64,000 nt of DNA from Rhodoligotrophos appendicifer (GTDB lineage Bacteria; Pseudomonadota; Alphaproteobacteria; Rhizobiales; Im1), in NCBI RefSeq assembly GCF_007474605.1, contig NZ_VHKL01000006.1, forward strand, positions 124,001-188,000. Direction: 5' to 3'. Positions 52,331 to 60,699 of this stretch are shown here, piece after piece. Made by a program: the position numbers and the translations under genes. Position 1 is the stretch's first letter, and each line of letters begins with the position of its first letter. A model generated the notes under the pieces. That model did not search any database, was not told where the DNA came from, and saw only the letters and a program-made list of their open reading frames with translations.

Positions 52331-53482
52331 TCAGGAGACCGTGGCCGCGGTTCCGAAGATCGTGGTTGCTTGATGGGAGAAATATCCGCCATTCCCGTGC
52401 GCCAGGGCAATTTCCGGTGTCCCCGGCACTTGGCGCGCACCGCCTTGTCCTCTGAGCTGAACGCAGGCTTCCAATATGGCAAAGAGGCCGAACATCCCCG
52501 GATGCACGAAGGAGAGGCCGCCGCCACCGGTGTTGACGGGCAGCCGGCCCCCGGGGCCGATTGCGCCATCGGCGACGAAAGGCCCGCCCTCGCCCTTCTC
52601 GCAGAAGCCGAGATCCTCCAGGAAGAGGATCGGCAAGATGGTGAAGGCGTCATAGAGCTCGGCAACATCGACATCCGAAGGCGAAAGGCCGGCCATCTCG
52701 AAGGCACGAGCACCGCTTTCCACAGCTCCCGTCCGCGTCAATTCCGCCATCTGCGAGATGTCCCGGTGGCTGTGGGCCATTCCTGCACCGAGCAGATAGA
52801 CGGGTGGCTGCTTCAGGTCGCGGGCACGGGCTGCCGAGGTCATCACCAGCGCGCCGCCCCCATCGGAGACGAGACAGCAATCGAGCCGCGACAGGGGATC
52901 GCTGACCATCGGCGAAGCGAGCACATCGGCAATGGTGAGGGGATCGCGTAGGGCGGCATCCGGGTTCCCCTGAGCCCACCGGCGCGCGGCGACCGCCACC
53001 TCCGCCATCTGGGATCGTGTCGTGCCATAGAGATGCATATGGCGCGCAGCCGCCATCGCATAGGCGCTCACCGGCATCGACGGCGCATAGAGAGCCTGCA
53101 GCGGATGCAGGTCGATCAATCCGTAGATGTCCCGTGAGCTGCGGGCATTGCTGCCATAGAGGATGAGAACCGTCTCGCACAGCCCGGCATCGATCGCCAA
53201 GGCCGACTGCAGCACATGCGACAAGAATGTCGATCCTCCCACCATGTCGGCATTCGACCATTTGGGGCTGATCCGCAACTGCTCGGCCATGGAGAGGGTG
53301 GGAAAGAAGTGATAGAAGGTGCTGGCGCACAGCCCGTCCACATCCTTCAGCGCAAGGCCTGCATCGGCCAAGGCGCGCTCGGCTGCCATGGCCGCAAGTT
53401 CGATCGGCGACCAGCCGGGAGAGGAGCCAAGCCCGGCATAGCCCAGGCCGACGATGGCTGTCTTGCCACGCAACGATGTCAT
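52331..53482 (-). CDS. Thiolase-fold protein without the nucleophilic cysteine (SCP2/Ltp2-like aldolase or thiolase)
   Basis: 383-residue member of the SCP-x thiolase group. The catalytic-His region GLSFVHPGMFG near residue 330 is present. The segment that holds the nucleophilic Cys in true thiolases reads MVGGSTFLSH (Ser84). The C-terminal Cys motif is replaced by GNGGYFSHQ. The Ltp2-type proteins that lack this Cys act as retro-aldolases with a DUF35 partner in steroid side-chain degradation. A DUF35 gene is directly upstream. I therefore favour a carbon-carbon cleaving aldolase, not a thiolase. Confidence 0.82.
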   Translation of the reverse strand: MTSLRGKTAIVGLGYAGLGSSPGWSPIELAAMAAERALADAGLALKDVDGLCASTFYHFFPTLSMAEQLRISPKWSNADMVGGSTFLSHVLQSALAIDAGLCETVLILYGSNARSSRDIYGLIDLHPLQALYAPSMPVSAYAMAAARHMHLYGTTRSQMAEVAVAARRWAQGNPDAALRDPLTIADVLASPMVSDPLSRLDCCLVSDGGGALVMTSAARARDLKQPPVYLLGAGMAHSHRDISQMAELTRTGAVESGARAFEMAGLSPSDVDVAELYDAFTILPILFLEDLGFCEKGEGGPFVADGAIGPGGRLPVNTGGGGLSFVHPGMFGLFAILEACVQLRGQGGARQVPGTPEIALAHGNGGYFSHQATTIFGTAATVS

Positions 53483-53492
53483 CAGCACATTC

Positions 53493-53894
53493 TCATGTCG
53501 GTTCGGGATAGAAGACGACGAGGGGTTGGTTTGTCTCGGGTGCCCATGATGGCGTCTCGATCCGGGCAACCACCGCCATGCCGATCGTGACCGCCTCTGG
53601 CGCGATCCCCAGCACCCGCGTCAGCAGTCTCGGGCCCTCCTCCAGCTCTACGATGGCGGTGTTGAAGTCCCCGCCATGTTTCGCAGGCCTGCGGACGGTG
53701 GTCGTCGCATAGACCGTGCCACGGCCGGTGACCTCGCTCCATTCCAGGTCATCGCTGGCAATCCCTTCAGTAAAGGCGCGCGGGTAATAGAGATATTCAC
53801 CCGAGCGCTTCGACCGCTGCAGCTTGAACTGGCCATTCGCAAGATGTTTGAGATAGTGATCGACCGGCCCCGGTTGATCGAAGGGGTGGTTCAT
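53493..53894 (-). CDS. DUF35 OB-fold protein lacking the zinc-ribbon cysteines
   Basis: 133-residue OB-fold DUF35 protein, partner of thiolase-like enzymes. The OB-fold part (WSEVTGRGTVYATTTV, IVELEEGPRLLTRV) is clear. The N-terminal rubredoxin-like ribbon, normally with CxxC pairs, reads LQRSKRSGEYLYYP: Cys are Ser/absent. ATG at 53894 after GAGGG. The gene is 10 bases from the thiolase-like gene and 31 from the ligase gene, so the pair forms a likely complex. Confidence 0.85.
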   Translation of the reverse strand: MNHPFDQPGPVDHYLKHLANGQFKLQRSKRSGEYLYYPRAFTEGIASDDLEWSEVTGRGTVYATTTVRRPAKHGGDFNTAIVELEEGPRLLTRVLGIAPEAVTIGMAVVARIETPSWAPETNQPLVVFYPEPT

Positions 53895-53925
53895 CGAAGG
53901 GCCCTCACTGCAGTTTTTTGGAGCA

Positions 53926-55500
53926 TTATCCCGGCTCCTCCTCGGCACCGGCGGCCTCGGTCCGAGCGGTCATCGTCTCGATGATGGCGCGCTTCAGGAT
54001 CTTGCCTGTGGCACCTTTCGGAAGGTCCGCCCAGATCTCGATGTTCTTCGGGATCTTGAAGTTGGCGATCTTGTCCTTGCAGAAGGCTTTGAGGTCCTCG
54101 GGATCCACCGACTGCTGAGGCTTGAGCGAGACGACGGCCTCGATGCGATCGCCCCAGACCGGGTCGGGCACGCCGAACACCGACACTTCGTGCACGGCCG
54201 CATGCTCCGCCAGCACGTTCTCGATCTCGGTTGGGAACACGTTATATCCGCCCGACTTCATCCTGAACTTGGCGCGATCGGAAAGGTAGACATACCCCTC
54301 CTCATCGGCACGGGCCAGATCGCCGGTCCGCATCCAGTCTCCGAGGAACATTTCGGCAGTCTTCTCCGGCGCGTTCCAATAACCCGGAAACGCCACGTCG
54401 CTGCGAACGATCAATTCGCCGATCTCGCCCGGCGCGACATCCTGATCATCCTCGTCCACGATGCGCGTATCGACATAGGAGAGCGGCCGCCCGATCGATG
54501 CCAGCAGCTCTGGACGGCTCGTCAGGCCCCGCTGATGGTCCGAGGGAAACAACATATTCGTCATGCCCAGCAGCTCTGTCGTTCCATACATCTGTAGGAA
54601 CGGGCAGCCGAAGGTGCGCATGGCCTCCCTGATGGTGGCCGGTGGCAGGGGTGAGGCGCCGTAGCCGAGCAGCTTCATCGACGAGACATCCGCCTTGCCG
54701 ATATTGTCGACGGTGAGCAGGGCCGCGAGCATCGTCGGCACCAGCACGCAATTCGTCGCCCGCTCGCGAGTGATCAGCGTGAGCGCCCGCTCGGCGTTCC
54801 ATGGGCCGACGATGACGCATGTGGCGGCCAGGAAGATGTTGCGCAGCATGTGCATCATCGGCACGCCGGCAGCCGGCATGGCCTGCAGCCAGACGGTGTC
54901 GTGCACCAGCCCCTCATTCATCGCGGTATAGAGAATGGTGCGCAGGAACTTGTCATGGGGATAGATCGCGCCTTTCGGCAGGCCCGTCGATCCCGAGGTA
55001 TAGGCGATCATGACGGTAGCGGCGGGGCTCTGCTCCAGCCTCCCCGTCTTGGGGAAGCGCGCGATCAGATCGTCGTAATCATGCGAGGCAGAATGATTGG
55101 CTGCAAAGCCGATCAGCGTGGGCGAGAGCGGCAGCCTGTCTAGATCGGGTTGGATCAGGCTGACGACCCTCTGGTGCTCGCCTGCATAGATCAGAATGCG
55201 GGGCTGGCAATCCTTGATGATCGAGGCGATTTCCGCAGCCGCCAGCCTGGCATTGACGCCCACCCGGATCGCGCCGATCTTGGCGCAAGCCAGGAACGTC
55301 TCGGCAACCTCGATGCAGTCATTCGACAGGACGGCGACGCGGTCGCCGCTCTGGACTCCGAGCGCACGGAGACCATGGCCGATGGCATCAGTGCGCCGGT
55401 CGACCTCTCCCCAAGTCACCCGCCGATCCAGTTCGACGAACGCATCCTTGTTCGGCCAGTGCGCCCCATTGCGGCGCACCAAATCCCCAAACGTCATCAT
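53926..55500 (-). CDS. Acyl-CoA synthetase / AMP-dependent ligase
   Basis: 524-residue adenylate-forming ligase that would activate an acid to a CoA thioester. P-loop YTSGSTGLPKGA near residue 170, MYGTTE near 305, DWMRTGDLA and SGGYNVFPTEIENVL near 400-430, and the C-terminal catalytic Lys in KGATGKILKR near 505 are present. A second ATG at 55497 is equally good. It sits between the luciferase-like and DUF35 genes on the same strand; the product is presumably cleaved by the thiolase-like enzyme. Confidence 0.92.
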   Translation of the reverse strand: MMTFGDLVRRNGAHWPNKDAFVELDRRVTWGEVDRRTDAIGHGLRALGVQSGDRVAVLSNDCIEVAETFLACAKIGAIRVGVNARLAAAEIASIIKDCQPRILIYAGEHQRVVSLIQPDLDRLPLSPTLIGFAANHSASHDYDDLIARFPKTGRLEQSPAATVMIAYTSGSTGLPKGAIYPHDKFLRTILYTAMNEGLVHDTVWLQAMPAAGVPMMHMLRNIFLAATCVIVGPWNAERALTLITRERATNCVLVPTMLAALLTVDNIGKADVSSMKLLGYGASPLPPATIREAMRTFGCPFLQMYGTTELLGMTNMLFPSDHQRGLTSRPELLASIGRPLSYVDTRIVDEDDQDVAPGEIGELIVRSDVAFPGYWNAPEKTAEMFLGDWMRTGDLARADEEGYVYLSDRAKFRMKSGGYNVFPTEIENVLAEHAAVHEVSVFGVPDPVWGDRIEAVVSLKPQQSVDPEDLKAFCKDKIANFKIPKNIEIWADLPKGATGKILKRAIIETMTARTEAAGAEEEPG

Positions 55501-55527
55501 CCCGGCTGCCCCTCGGACTCAAGCGCT

Positions 55528-56646
55528 CTAAAGCTTCATCGCCGCATCTGCGAATTCCCGTAGCATTGCCATCTCGACCTCCTGGGGGAAATAGCCGACA
55601 TGGTGCCAGAGGAAGAATTCATCCACATTGTAGAGCTCTTTCATCCGCCCGATATCGTCCTGCACCGCCTGCTTGCTGCCCCCCCAAAGGCGCCCCACCG
55701 GAACATTGTAAGGCGGTGCATTATAGGCGTAGTTGAACAGCTCCATGAAGCCCTGCTCGATGTCCTTGGTCTCGGCAGGGTTGCGTCCGAGGGTGAGATG
55801 GCCGCCGATCGCCAGCGCGTCATTATTTGTTGACTGACGCCCGACGCGCCCCGCCTCTTTGGCGTATTCCTCCAGCACGATGGGCATGAAGCGCTCGTTC
55901 TCGTTCGAGACGAAGGACACCATCTTGCCGCCTTCCCGCGCCCAGAACCGTACCGTCTCCATGCTGTTGCTGAAGGGTGCATAGACCGGCGGATGCGGAT
56001 CCTGGAATGGCCGTGGCACGATGCCGACCTCCATCAACGTTTTGTCTTCGGCGATCGCATGCGCGCCGAAATCTTCCGTCGGCGCGAAGCGCCACTCGGT
56101 GGGGTATGGCACCTTCCAGAACTCGCCGTCGATGCGGGTCGTCGGCTGCGTCCAAAGCTGCTTCACGATCTTCCAGTTTTCATAGAACACCGCGCGATTG
56201 CGGGCGTCCGCAGCGGACCGATCGGAATGGGTCGATGTCACGTTGATGTGCTGGCCGAACGTCGCGGTCCATCGGGGCGTGTTGCCGCGCGAAAACCCTG
56301 CAAAGACGCGGCCGTCGGTGAAGTGGTCGAGCAAGGCGATGTCTTCGGCGAGCTGGATCGGATTGACCACCGTCAGGTTCATTCCGAGTTGGCCGACGCG
56401 CATCTTCTTGGTGTGCTGGGCAACGAAATAATCCCAGAACAAAGGGTTCGTCGTGGGCTCGATGCCTTCGACCTGCATGTGCTGCTCGGTCATGCAGAAC
56501 CCATCATAGCCGAGCGACTCCGCGTACTGCATCTGCTCGCGAAGCTGGTTCATGAAAATGCGAAACCGCCCCTTGTCCGAGCCGGCCAGTTGCACCCGCT
56601 CGCCGCGGCCGATGAGGTAGGGAATGACGAGAATAACGAAGCGCAT
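55528..56646 (-). CDS. LLM-class flavin-dependent oxidoreductase (luciferase-like monooxygenase)
   Basis: 372-residue TIM-barrel flavoprotein. Family motifs are AESLGYDGFCMTEQHM near residue 43, GMNLTVVNPIQLAEDIALLDHFTDGRVFAGFSRG near 88-120, and TRIDGEFWKVP. It would use reduced FMN from a separate reductase to oxygenate a substrate. Paired with a RidA gene and an amidase it recalls the Rut pyrimidine pathway (RutA, RutC), but RutB, RutD and RutF relatives are not evident, so a different N-heterocycle or amide is likely. Confidence 0.9.
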   Translation of the reverse strand: MRFVILVIPYLIGRGERVQLAGSDKGRFRIFMNQLREQMQYAESLGYDGFCMTEQHMQVEGIEPTTNPLFWDYFVAQHTKKMRVGQLGMNLTVVNPIQLAEDIALLDHFTDGRVFAGFSRGNTPRWTATFGQHINVTSTHSDRSAADARNRAVFYENWKIVKQLWTQPTTRIDGEFWKVPYPTEWRFAPTEDFGAHAIAEDKTLMEVGIVPRPFQDPHPPVYAPFSNSMETVRFWAREGGKMVSFVSNENERFMPIVLEEYAKEAGRVGRQSTNNDALAIGGHLTLGRNPAETKDIEQGFMELFNYAYNAPPYNVPVGRLWGGSKQAVQDDIGRMKELYNVDEFFLWHHVGYFPQEVEMAMLREFADAAMKL

Positions 56647-56660
56647 GGGAAAAACCTCAG

Positions 56661-57068
56661 CTACTGAACCACTGCGAAAGCATCGATTTCGACGAGGGCA
56701 TTGGGATCAAACAGCATTTGCACCTGCAGCATCGTCATGGGGGGATAGTGCTTTCCCAAAATCTTGAGCCACGCCTCGCGAATGGCAGGCCCGCCCTCTT
56801 TGAAGGCCTGCATGTCGCGGACATAGGCACGCATCATGGCGATATCTTCCGGCTGTCCCCCGGCTGCTGCAACGACCGTGGCGACGTTCTTGAGACAGAG
56901 TTCAAACTGCTCGGTGAAGGACAGGCCGGGCTCCACCTCGATGCTGCCGCCCACCGTCGCAAGCTGGCCCGCCACGGTGACGAGCCTGCCCTGTGATGCT
57001 GACATGCCCCAAGAGAATCCAGGGGGGCGCTTCCAGCCTTCCGGCTGAATCACGCGAAGATGCGACAT
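56661..57068 (-). CDS. RidA (YjgF/YER057c/UK114) family protein
   Basis: 135-residue RidA-fold trimer-forming protein. Strand and loop patterns GRLVTVAGQLAT, FTEQFELCLKNVATVVAAAG, MMRAYVRDM and MTMLQVQMLFDPNALVEIDAFAV are typical. Known members deaminate reactive imines or enamines or hydrolyse aminoacrylates (RutC). The canonical Arg near the active site reads FDPNALVEI, so activity may differ. ATG at 57068 after GGGAGGG. It is 14 bases from the LLM gene. Confidence 0.9.
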   Translation of the reverse strand: MSHLRVIQPEGWKRPPGFSWGMSASQGRLVTVAGQLATVGGSIEVEPGLSFTEQFELCLKNVATVVAAAGGQPEDIAMMRAYVRDMQAFKEGGPAIREAWLKILGKHYPPMTMLQVQMLFDPNALVEIDAFAVVQ

Positions 57069-57179
57069 TGCGGCCCTCCCTGGCGCCACTTCCGAGGCTC
57101 ACCAATTATTTGTTGGACGTTCAGCAATTTACACGGCATGGCGCGGAATGCAATCGTCCCTTTCCTTCGATGGGCCAGC

Positions 57180-57845
57180 TCAGCCTTTGGGCTTTGACAG
57201 GGATGAGGGAGATCCGAGAAGGAGGTCGAGCATGCCATGGCAGGCCTTCTCGGCGTTTTCCTTGCTGACGGCGACCGGGTCGGCCACCCACCCGATCCAG
57301 AACCCTTCGATCATTTGCGAGAACAGCATCGCAGCCAGATCCGCATCGATCTCCAGGTTTCTGTCGGCAGCTGCCCGCGTCATCAACCCGGCGATGCCGG
57401 ACCGGTAGCTTCGCCACAATTCACGATAGAGGGCGGCGAGAGGCGGCGACCATTTGGCGCTTCCGGCAAGCGCGGTCCAGACGGCGGCCTTGTCGGGCGT
57501 GAAACCGGGCGGCGAGAAACTGGATCTGACGACGGCGTGGAGCCGATCATAGGGATCCCGACCTGCTGCTCGCACGGCTTGTCGCGTTGCCTCCGCGAGC
57601 TCGGATGTGAAGACGGAGATGGCCTCCAGGACCAGATCGTCCTTTCCTTTGAAGTAGTGACCGATCAGGCCTCGTGAAAATCCCGCCTCATCGCAGATCA
57701 TTGCGACGGTCACGGCGGCGTATCCCTTCTCCGCGATCGATCGGATCGCGGCCTCCTGCAACTCGCGGCGCCGTTCGATGGCGATGGCTGAAGGCTTCTC
57801 CCGCTGCCTGGGCCGCCTGCGCGTTTCGCTCGGAACGGATGTCAT
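57180..57845 (-). CDS. TetR/AcrR family regulator, BetI-like
   Basis: 221-residue repressor. The HTH near residues 26-72 (ELQEAAIRSIAEKGYAAVTV, MICDEAGFSRGLIGHYFKGKDDLV) is followed by a BetI-type C-terminal domain with WSPPLAALYRELWRSYRSG and GFWIGWVADPVAVSKENA. BetI relatives sense small osmolyte-like ligands; here it probably controls the import and degradation genes on either side, since it sits inside their array. ATG at 57845 after GGGGAGA. A 111-base gap downstream, with CCAA-N7-TTGG, may be its operator. Confidence 0.9.
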   Translation of the reverse strand: MTSVPSETRRRPRQREKPSAIAIERRRELQEAAIRSIAEKGYAAVTVAMICDEAGFSRGLIGHYFKGKDDLVLEAISVFTSELAEATRQAVRAAGRDPYDRLHAVVRSSFSPPGFTPDKAAVWTALAGSAKWSPPLAALYRELWRSYRSGIAGLMTRAAADRNLEIDADLAAMLFSQMIEGFWIGWVADPVAVSKENAEKACHGMLDLLLGSPSSLSKPKG

Positions 57846-57870
57846 CCGCTGTCTCCCCTTTGGCACCTTG

Positions 57871-59274
57871 TCAGATCTGTCCGGCAGGAATGTCCGGTGG
57901 ACTCGCAAACGCTCCCGTGAGCCTCTCATAGGCCCTCGACAGCTGCAGCACACCCACATCATCAAAACGGCGCCCGACGATCTGCATTCCGACGGGAGAG
58001 CCGCCAGGCGTGAATCCGCACGGGACCGAACTCGCCGGCTGTTCCGTCAGATTGAACAGAAAACAATTCGCCCATGGCTCGAACAGCGCCTGTGGATCAG
58101 GCGCGGGACTGTCGGCTGAATAGGACGGGCGGTGCACGGTGGGCAGGACGAGGAAATCGATATCGTCGAACAGCCGCATCGTCAGTTCACGCATTCTCCG
58201 CATAGCAACCATGGCGGTGAACAGCGCGGCGGCACTTTCGCCGGAAATGGTGGCCGTCCACTGGTCGATGACGCTCGCCGCCTTGCGTCGATCATCGGGA
58301 AACGTCGAAAACTCGCTATAGCATCGTGTCTTGTAATAGAGCTCGGCCTGAGCAAGATCATCGGCGGTGAATGCGAGCTCCACGGGAACCAGATCGCAGC
58401 CGAGCGCCGTGAAACGCTCCGCCGCCGCCAGCGTGAGGGCGACGACGTCTGCATCCGGCTTCAATCCGAAATCAAATCCCGTCAACACCCCGATCCGTTT
58501 GGCTCCGACCGGCGCATCGAGCTCTGCGCAGTAATCGATGGGGCTGAACGCGAGGGCGGTGAAGTCGCGCGGATCCGGCCGCGTCACGACATTCATGAGA
58601 AGCGCGGCATCCTCGACGCTTCGTGTCAGCGGGCCAGCCGCCAAAGCGGGATCATTGGGCGGATAATAGGGCACCCGACCCTGGCTGGGCTTCAGCCCGA
58701 ACAGCCCGCAAAACGACGCTGGCAGGCGGATGGAGCCGACGATGTCCGTACCGATGGCCACGGTGTTCAGGCCCGCCGCAACCGCCACCGCGGCTCCTGA
58801 ACTCGATCCTCCGGGATTGAGGCTCAGTCTCCAGGGATTGCGGGTGATGCCATGCTTCGAGCTGTAACCGGAGGCGAGAATTCCGAAGTCCGGCATGGTC
58901 GTCTTTCCCAGCAGGACAACCCCCGCCTCCCGCAGATGCGCGATGGCAGGGGCATCGCTGTCCCATCGTCCCGTTTCGGCCGAATGCGCCAGGGAACCTC
59001 GATAGGCGGGCCACCCGATCGCGGGGAGTGCATCCTTGACCGAAGTTGCAACACCATCCAGGGGACTGAGCGGCTGCCCTTCCCGCCAGCGCTGCTCCGA
59101 CAGCCGCGCCTGACGTAATGCCCCTTCGTGATCGACCAGATAAAACGCGTTGAGAGCGGGATTGAGCGCCTCGATCCGCTGAAGCATGGCGCCGATCACC
59201 TCGACGGGCGACAGCGCTCCGCTGGCATAGGCGCGGCCGAGCGCGGCAATGCCCATGGCGTGTACAGCTTGCAT
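57871..59274 (-). CDS. Amidase signature family amidohydrolase
   Basis: 467-residue amidase-signature enzyme. Catalytic triad Ser-cisSer-Lys is visible: Lys in TSVKDAL near residue 80, the Ser stretch NPGGSSSGAAV near 154-160 and the nucleophile in TDIVGSIRLPASFCG near 180. It would hydrolyse an aliphatic or cyclic amide. Start is 3 bases from the GST-like gene stop. It fits a pathway where an N-containing ring is opened and deaminated; substrate unknown. Confidence 0.92.
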   Translation of the reverse strand: MQAVHAMGIAALGRAYASGALSPVEVIGAMLQRIEALNPALNAFYLVDHEGALRQARLSEQRWREGQPLSPLDGVATSVKDALPAIGWPAYRGSLAHSAETGRWDSDAPAIAHLREAGVVLLGKTTMPDFGILASGYSSKHGITRNPWRLSLNPGGSSSGAAVAVAAGLNTVAIGTDIVGSIRLPASFCGLFGLKPSQGRVPYYPPNDPALAAGPLTRSVEDAALLMNVVTRPDPRDFTALAFSPIDYCAELDAPVGAKRIGVLTGFDFGLKPDADVVALTLAAAERFTALGCDLVPVELAFTADDLAQAELYYKTRCYSEFSTFPDDRRKAASVIDQWTATISGESAAALFTAMVAMRRMRELTMRLFDDIDFLVLPTVHRPSYSADSPAPDPQALFEPWANCFLFNLTEQPASSVPCGFTPGGSPVGMQIVGRRFDDVGVLQLSRAYERLTGAFASPPDIPAGQI

Positions 59275-59277
59275 TTC

Positions 59278-59892
59278 CTAGCCACTCGTCGCCGGAGCAG
59301 TCCGGGTCGGTGCCGTGGCAACGACGCTTGGCCTCTCGGCATACGCGGCCGACCAGGCCGCCGCCTTGGGATACTGCTCCCGCCACTCCGTCCCATACCG
59401 AAAGTCGACATAGCCCATCGCACAGATGGCTGCGATATCATCGGCCAAGAGTGTGGAGTCCTGCGGATCCCTCTCGGCAAGCAGATGGTCGAGCGCTGCC
59501 AGCGCATGATCGATGCGGCTTTCGAGCTTGGCGATAAAAGCCGGGCTCTGCTCGTTCTGTGGCCGCCGCACCTCCATCACCCGCAGCAGCACCGATTCCA
59601 TCAATCCGTCACAGAGCGAGACCCGCGTCATGACTGACCATTTGCGATCATCCGGGAAAAGCGCGGCCCCCTGATGTTGGGTGTCGAGATAGGTCATGAT
59701 TGTCATGCTGTCGAACAGCGCGGACCCGTCGTCCAGGACCAGGACGGGGATTTGCCGCAGCGGATTGGCCTTCGCCAAAGCCTCCGAACTCGCCAGGACG
59801 ACGAACTCCTCGCTCAGAGGAATCGACCGCTCGATGGCCGCCATCATCACCTTGCGCCCAAAGGGCGACGTCGCATCGTTCAGCAGGCGCAT
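59278..59892 (-). CDS. Glutathione S-transferase-like protein
   Basis: 204-residue GST: thioredoxin-like N-terminus with TSPFGRKVMMAAIE and the glutathione-binding NPLRQIPVLVLDDGSALFDSMTIM near residues 42-66, then an all-alpha C-terminal half. The active-site position carries Ser/Pro-Phe rather than a Cys or Tyr. Maleylacetoacetate-isomerase-type or dehalogenase activity is possible. It lies between livF and the amidase gene, an unusual insert in a Liv-type operon, suggesting a catabolic isomerase or lyase role. Confidence 0.88.
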   Translation of the reverse strand: MRLLNDATSPFGRKVMMAAIERSIPLSEEFVVLASSEALAKANPLRQIPVLVLDDGSALFDSMTIMTYLDTQHQGAALFPDDRKWSVMTRVSLCDGLMESVLLRVMEVRRPQNEQSPAFIAKLESRIDHALAALDHLLAERDPQDSTLLADDIAAICAMGYVDFRYGTEWREQYPKAAAWSAAYAERPSVVATAPTRTAPATSG

Positions 59893-59925
59893 GTTTTACT
59901 ACCCTTCATTTCGCATCCCTGGCAC

Positions 59926-60699
59926 CTAGCGCGGGGACCGCGCTGCGACCGCCTCGGCATCGTTTGCCTCGCCGCCCTCAATCGATGCGCCGAGATAGGC
60001 TTCTTCCACAAGAGGGTTGCACAGCAGATCGCGGCTCGGCCCCGAGAGGACGATATCCCCGGTTTCAAGCACATATCCGAAATCCGACGCATGCAATGCG
60101 GCGCGCGCATTCTGCTCCACGAGCAGAATCGATACGCCGGATTGGCGCAGAGTCGCAATGATGCGGAACACTTCCGCCACGATGAGAGGGGCGAGCCCGA
60201 GGCTCGGCTCGTCCAGCATCAGCAGCCGCGGCCGCGACATCAGCGCCCGGCCGATCGCCAGCATCTGCCGTTCGCCTCCCGAAAGCGTTCCCGCCTCCTG
60301 ACTGCGACGCTCCTTCAATCTTGGAAACTGTGCATAGACCTTCTCGATGTCCTCCCGCGCCTGTGAGCGGCCGTGCCGGCGCTGCACATAGGCGCCGAGG
60401 AGGAGGTTGTCTTCGACCGACATCGTACCGAACAGCTCGCGGCCCTCGGCCACGAGGCACATGCCACGCTCGAGGCGTTCCTCGACCGATAGCTGGTCCA
60501 CCCTCCTGCCTTCGAAGGTGATTGCTCCTCGGCTGGGATGCAGGCCCATCAGACTGTTGAGCAATGTGCTTTTGCCGGCGCCGTTCGGCCCGATCACGGT
60601 CACGACCCCACCCTCTGCGATGGTCAGGTCGATATCCCGGACGGCGGAAATCTTTCCATAGCTGCCCGTCAGCCCGGCGACGGTGAACAACTCACTCAT
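59926..60699 (-). CDS. livF: Branched-chain amino acid/amide-type ABC ATPase, LivF-like
   Basis: 257-residue ATPase with Walker A GPNGAGKST, signature LSGGERQM, Walker B LLMLDEP and LLVEQNARAAL near residue 190, the LivF mark. It starts with an ATGA overlap with the LivM-LivG fusion gene. Together with it, LivH and the binding protein it forms a Liv-type importer for an amide, amino acid or aromatic. Confidence 0.92.
   Translation of the reverse strand: MSELFTVAGLTGSYGKISAVRDIDLTIAEGGVVTVIGPNGAGKSTLLNSLMGLHPSRGAITFEGRRVDQLSVEERLERGMCLVAEGRELFGTMSVEDNLLLGAYVQRRHGRSQAREDIEKVYAQFPRLKERRSQEAGTLSGGERQMLAIGRALMSRPRLLMLDEPSLGLAPLIVAEVFRIIATLRQSGVSILLVEQNARAALHASDFGYVLETGDIVLSGPSRDLLCNPLVEEAYLGASIEGGEANDAEAVAARSPR

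Noticed and set aside
52331-57068. Rut pyrimidine-degradation operon
   Set aside because: LLM and RidA genes suggest it, but no RutB isochorismatase-type, RutD, RutE or RutF genes are visible, and the ligase/thiolase/DUF35 genes do not belong to Rut. Only a loose analogy is kept.
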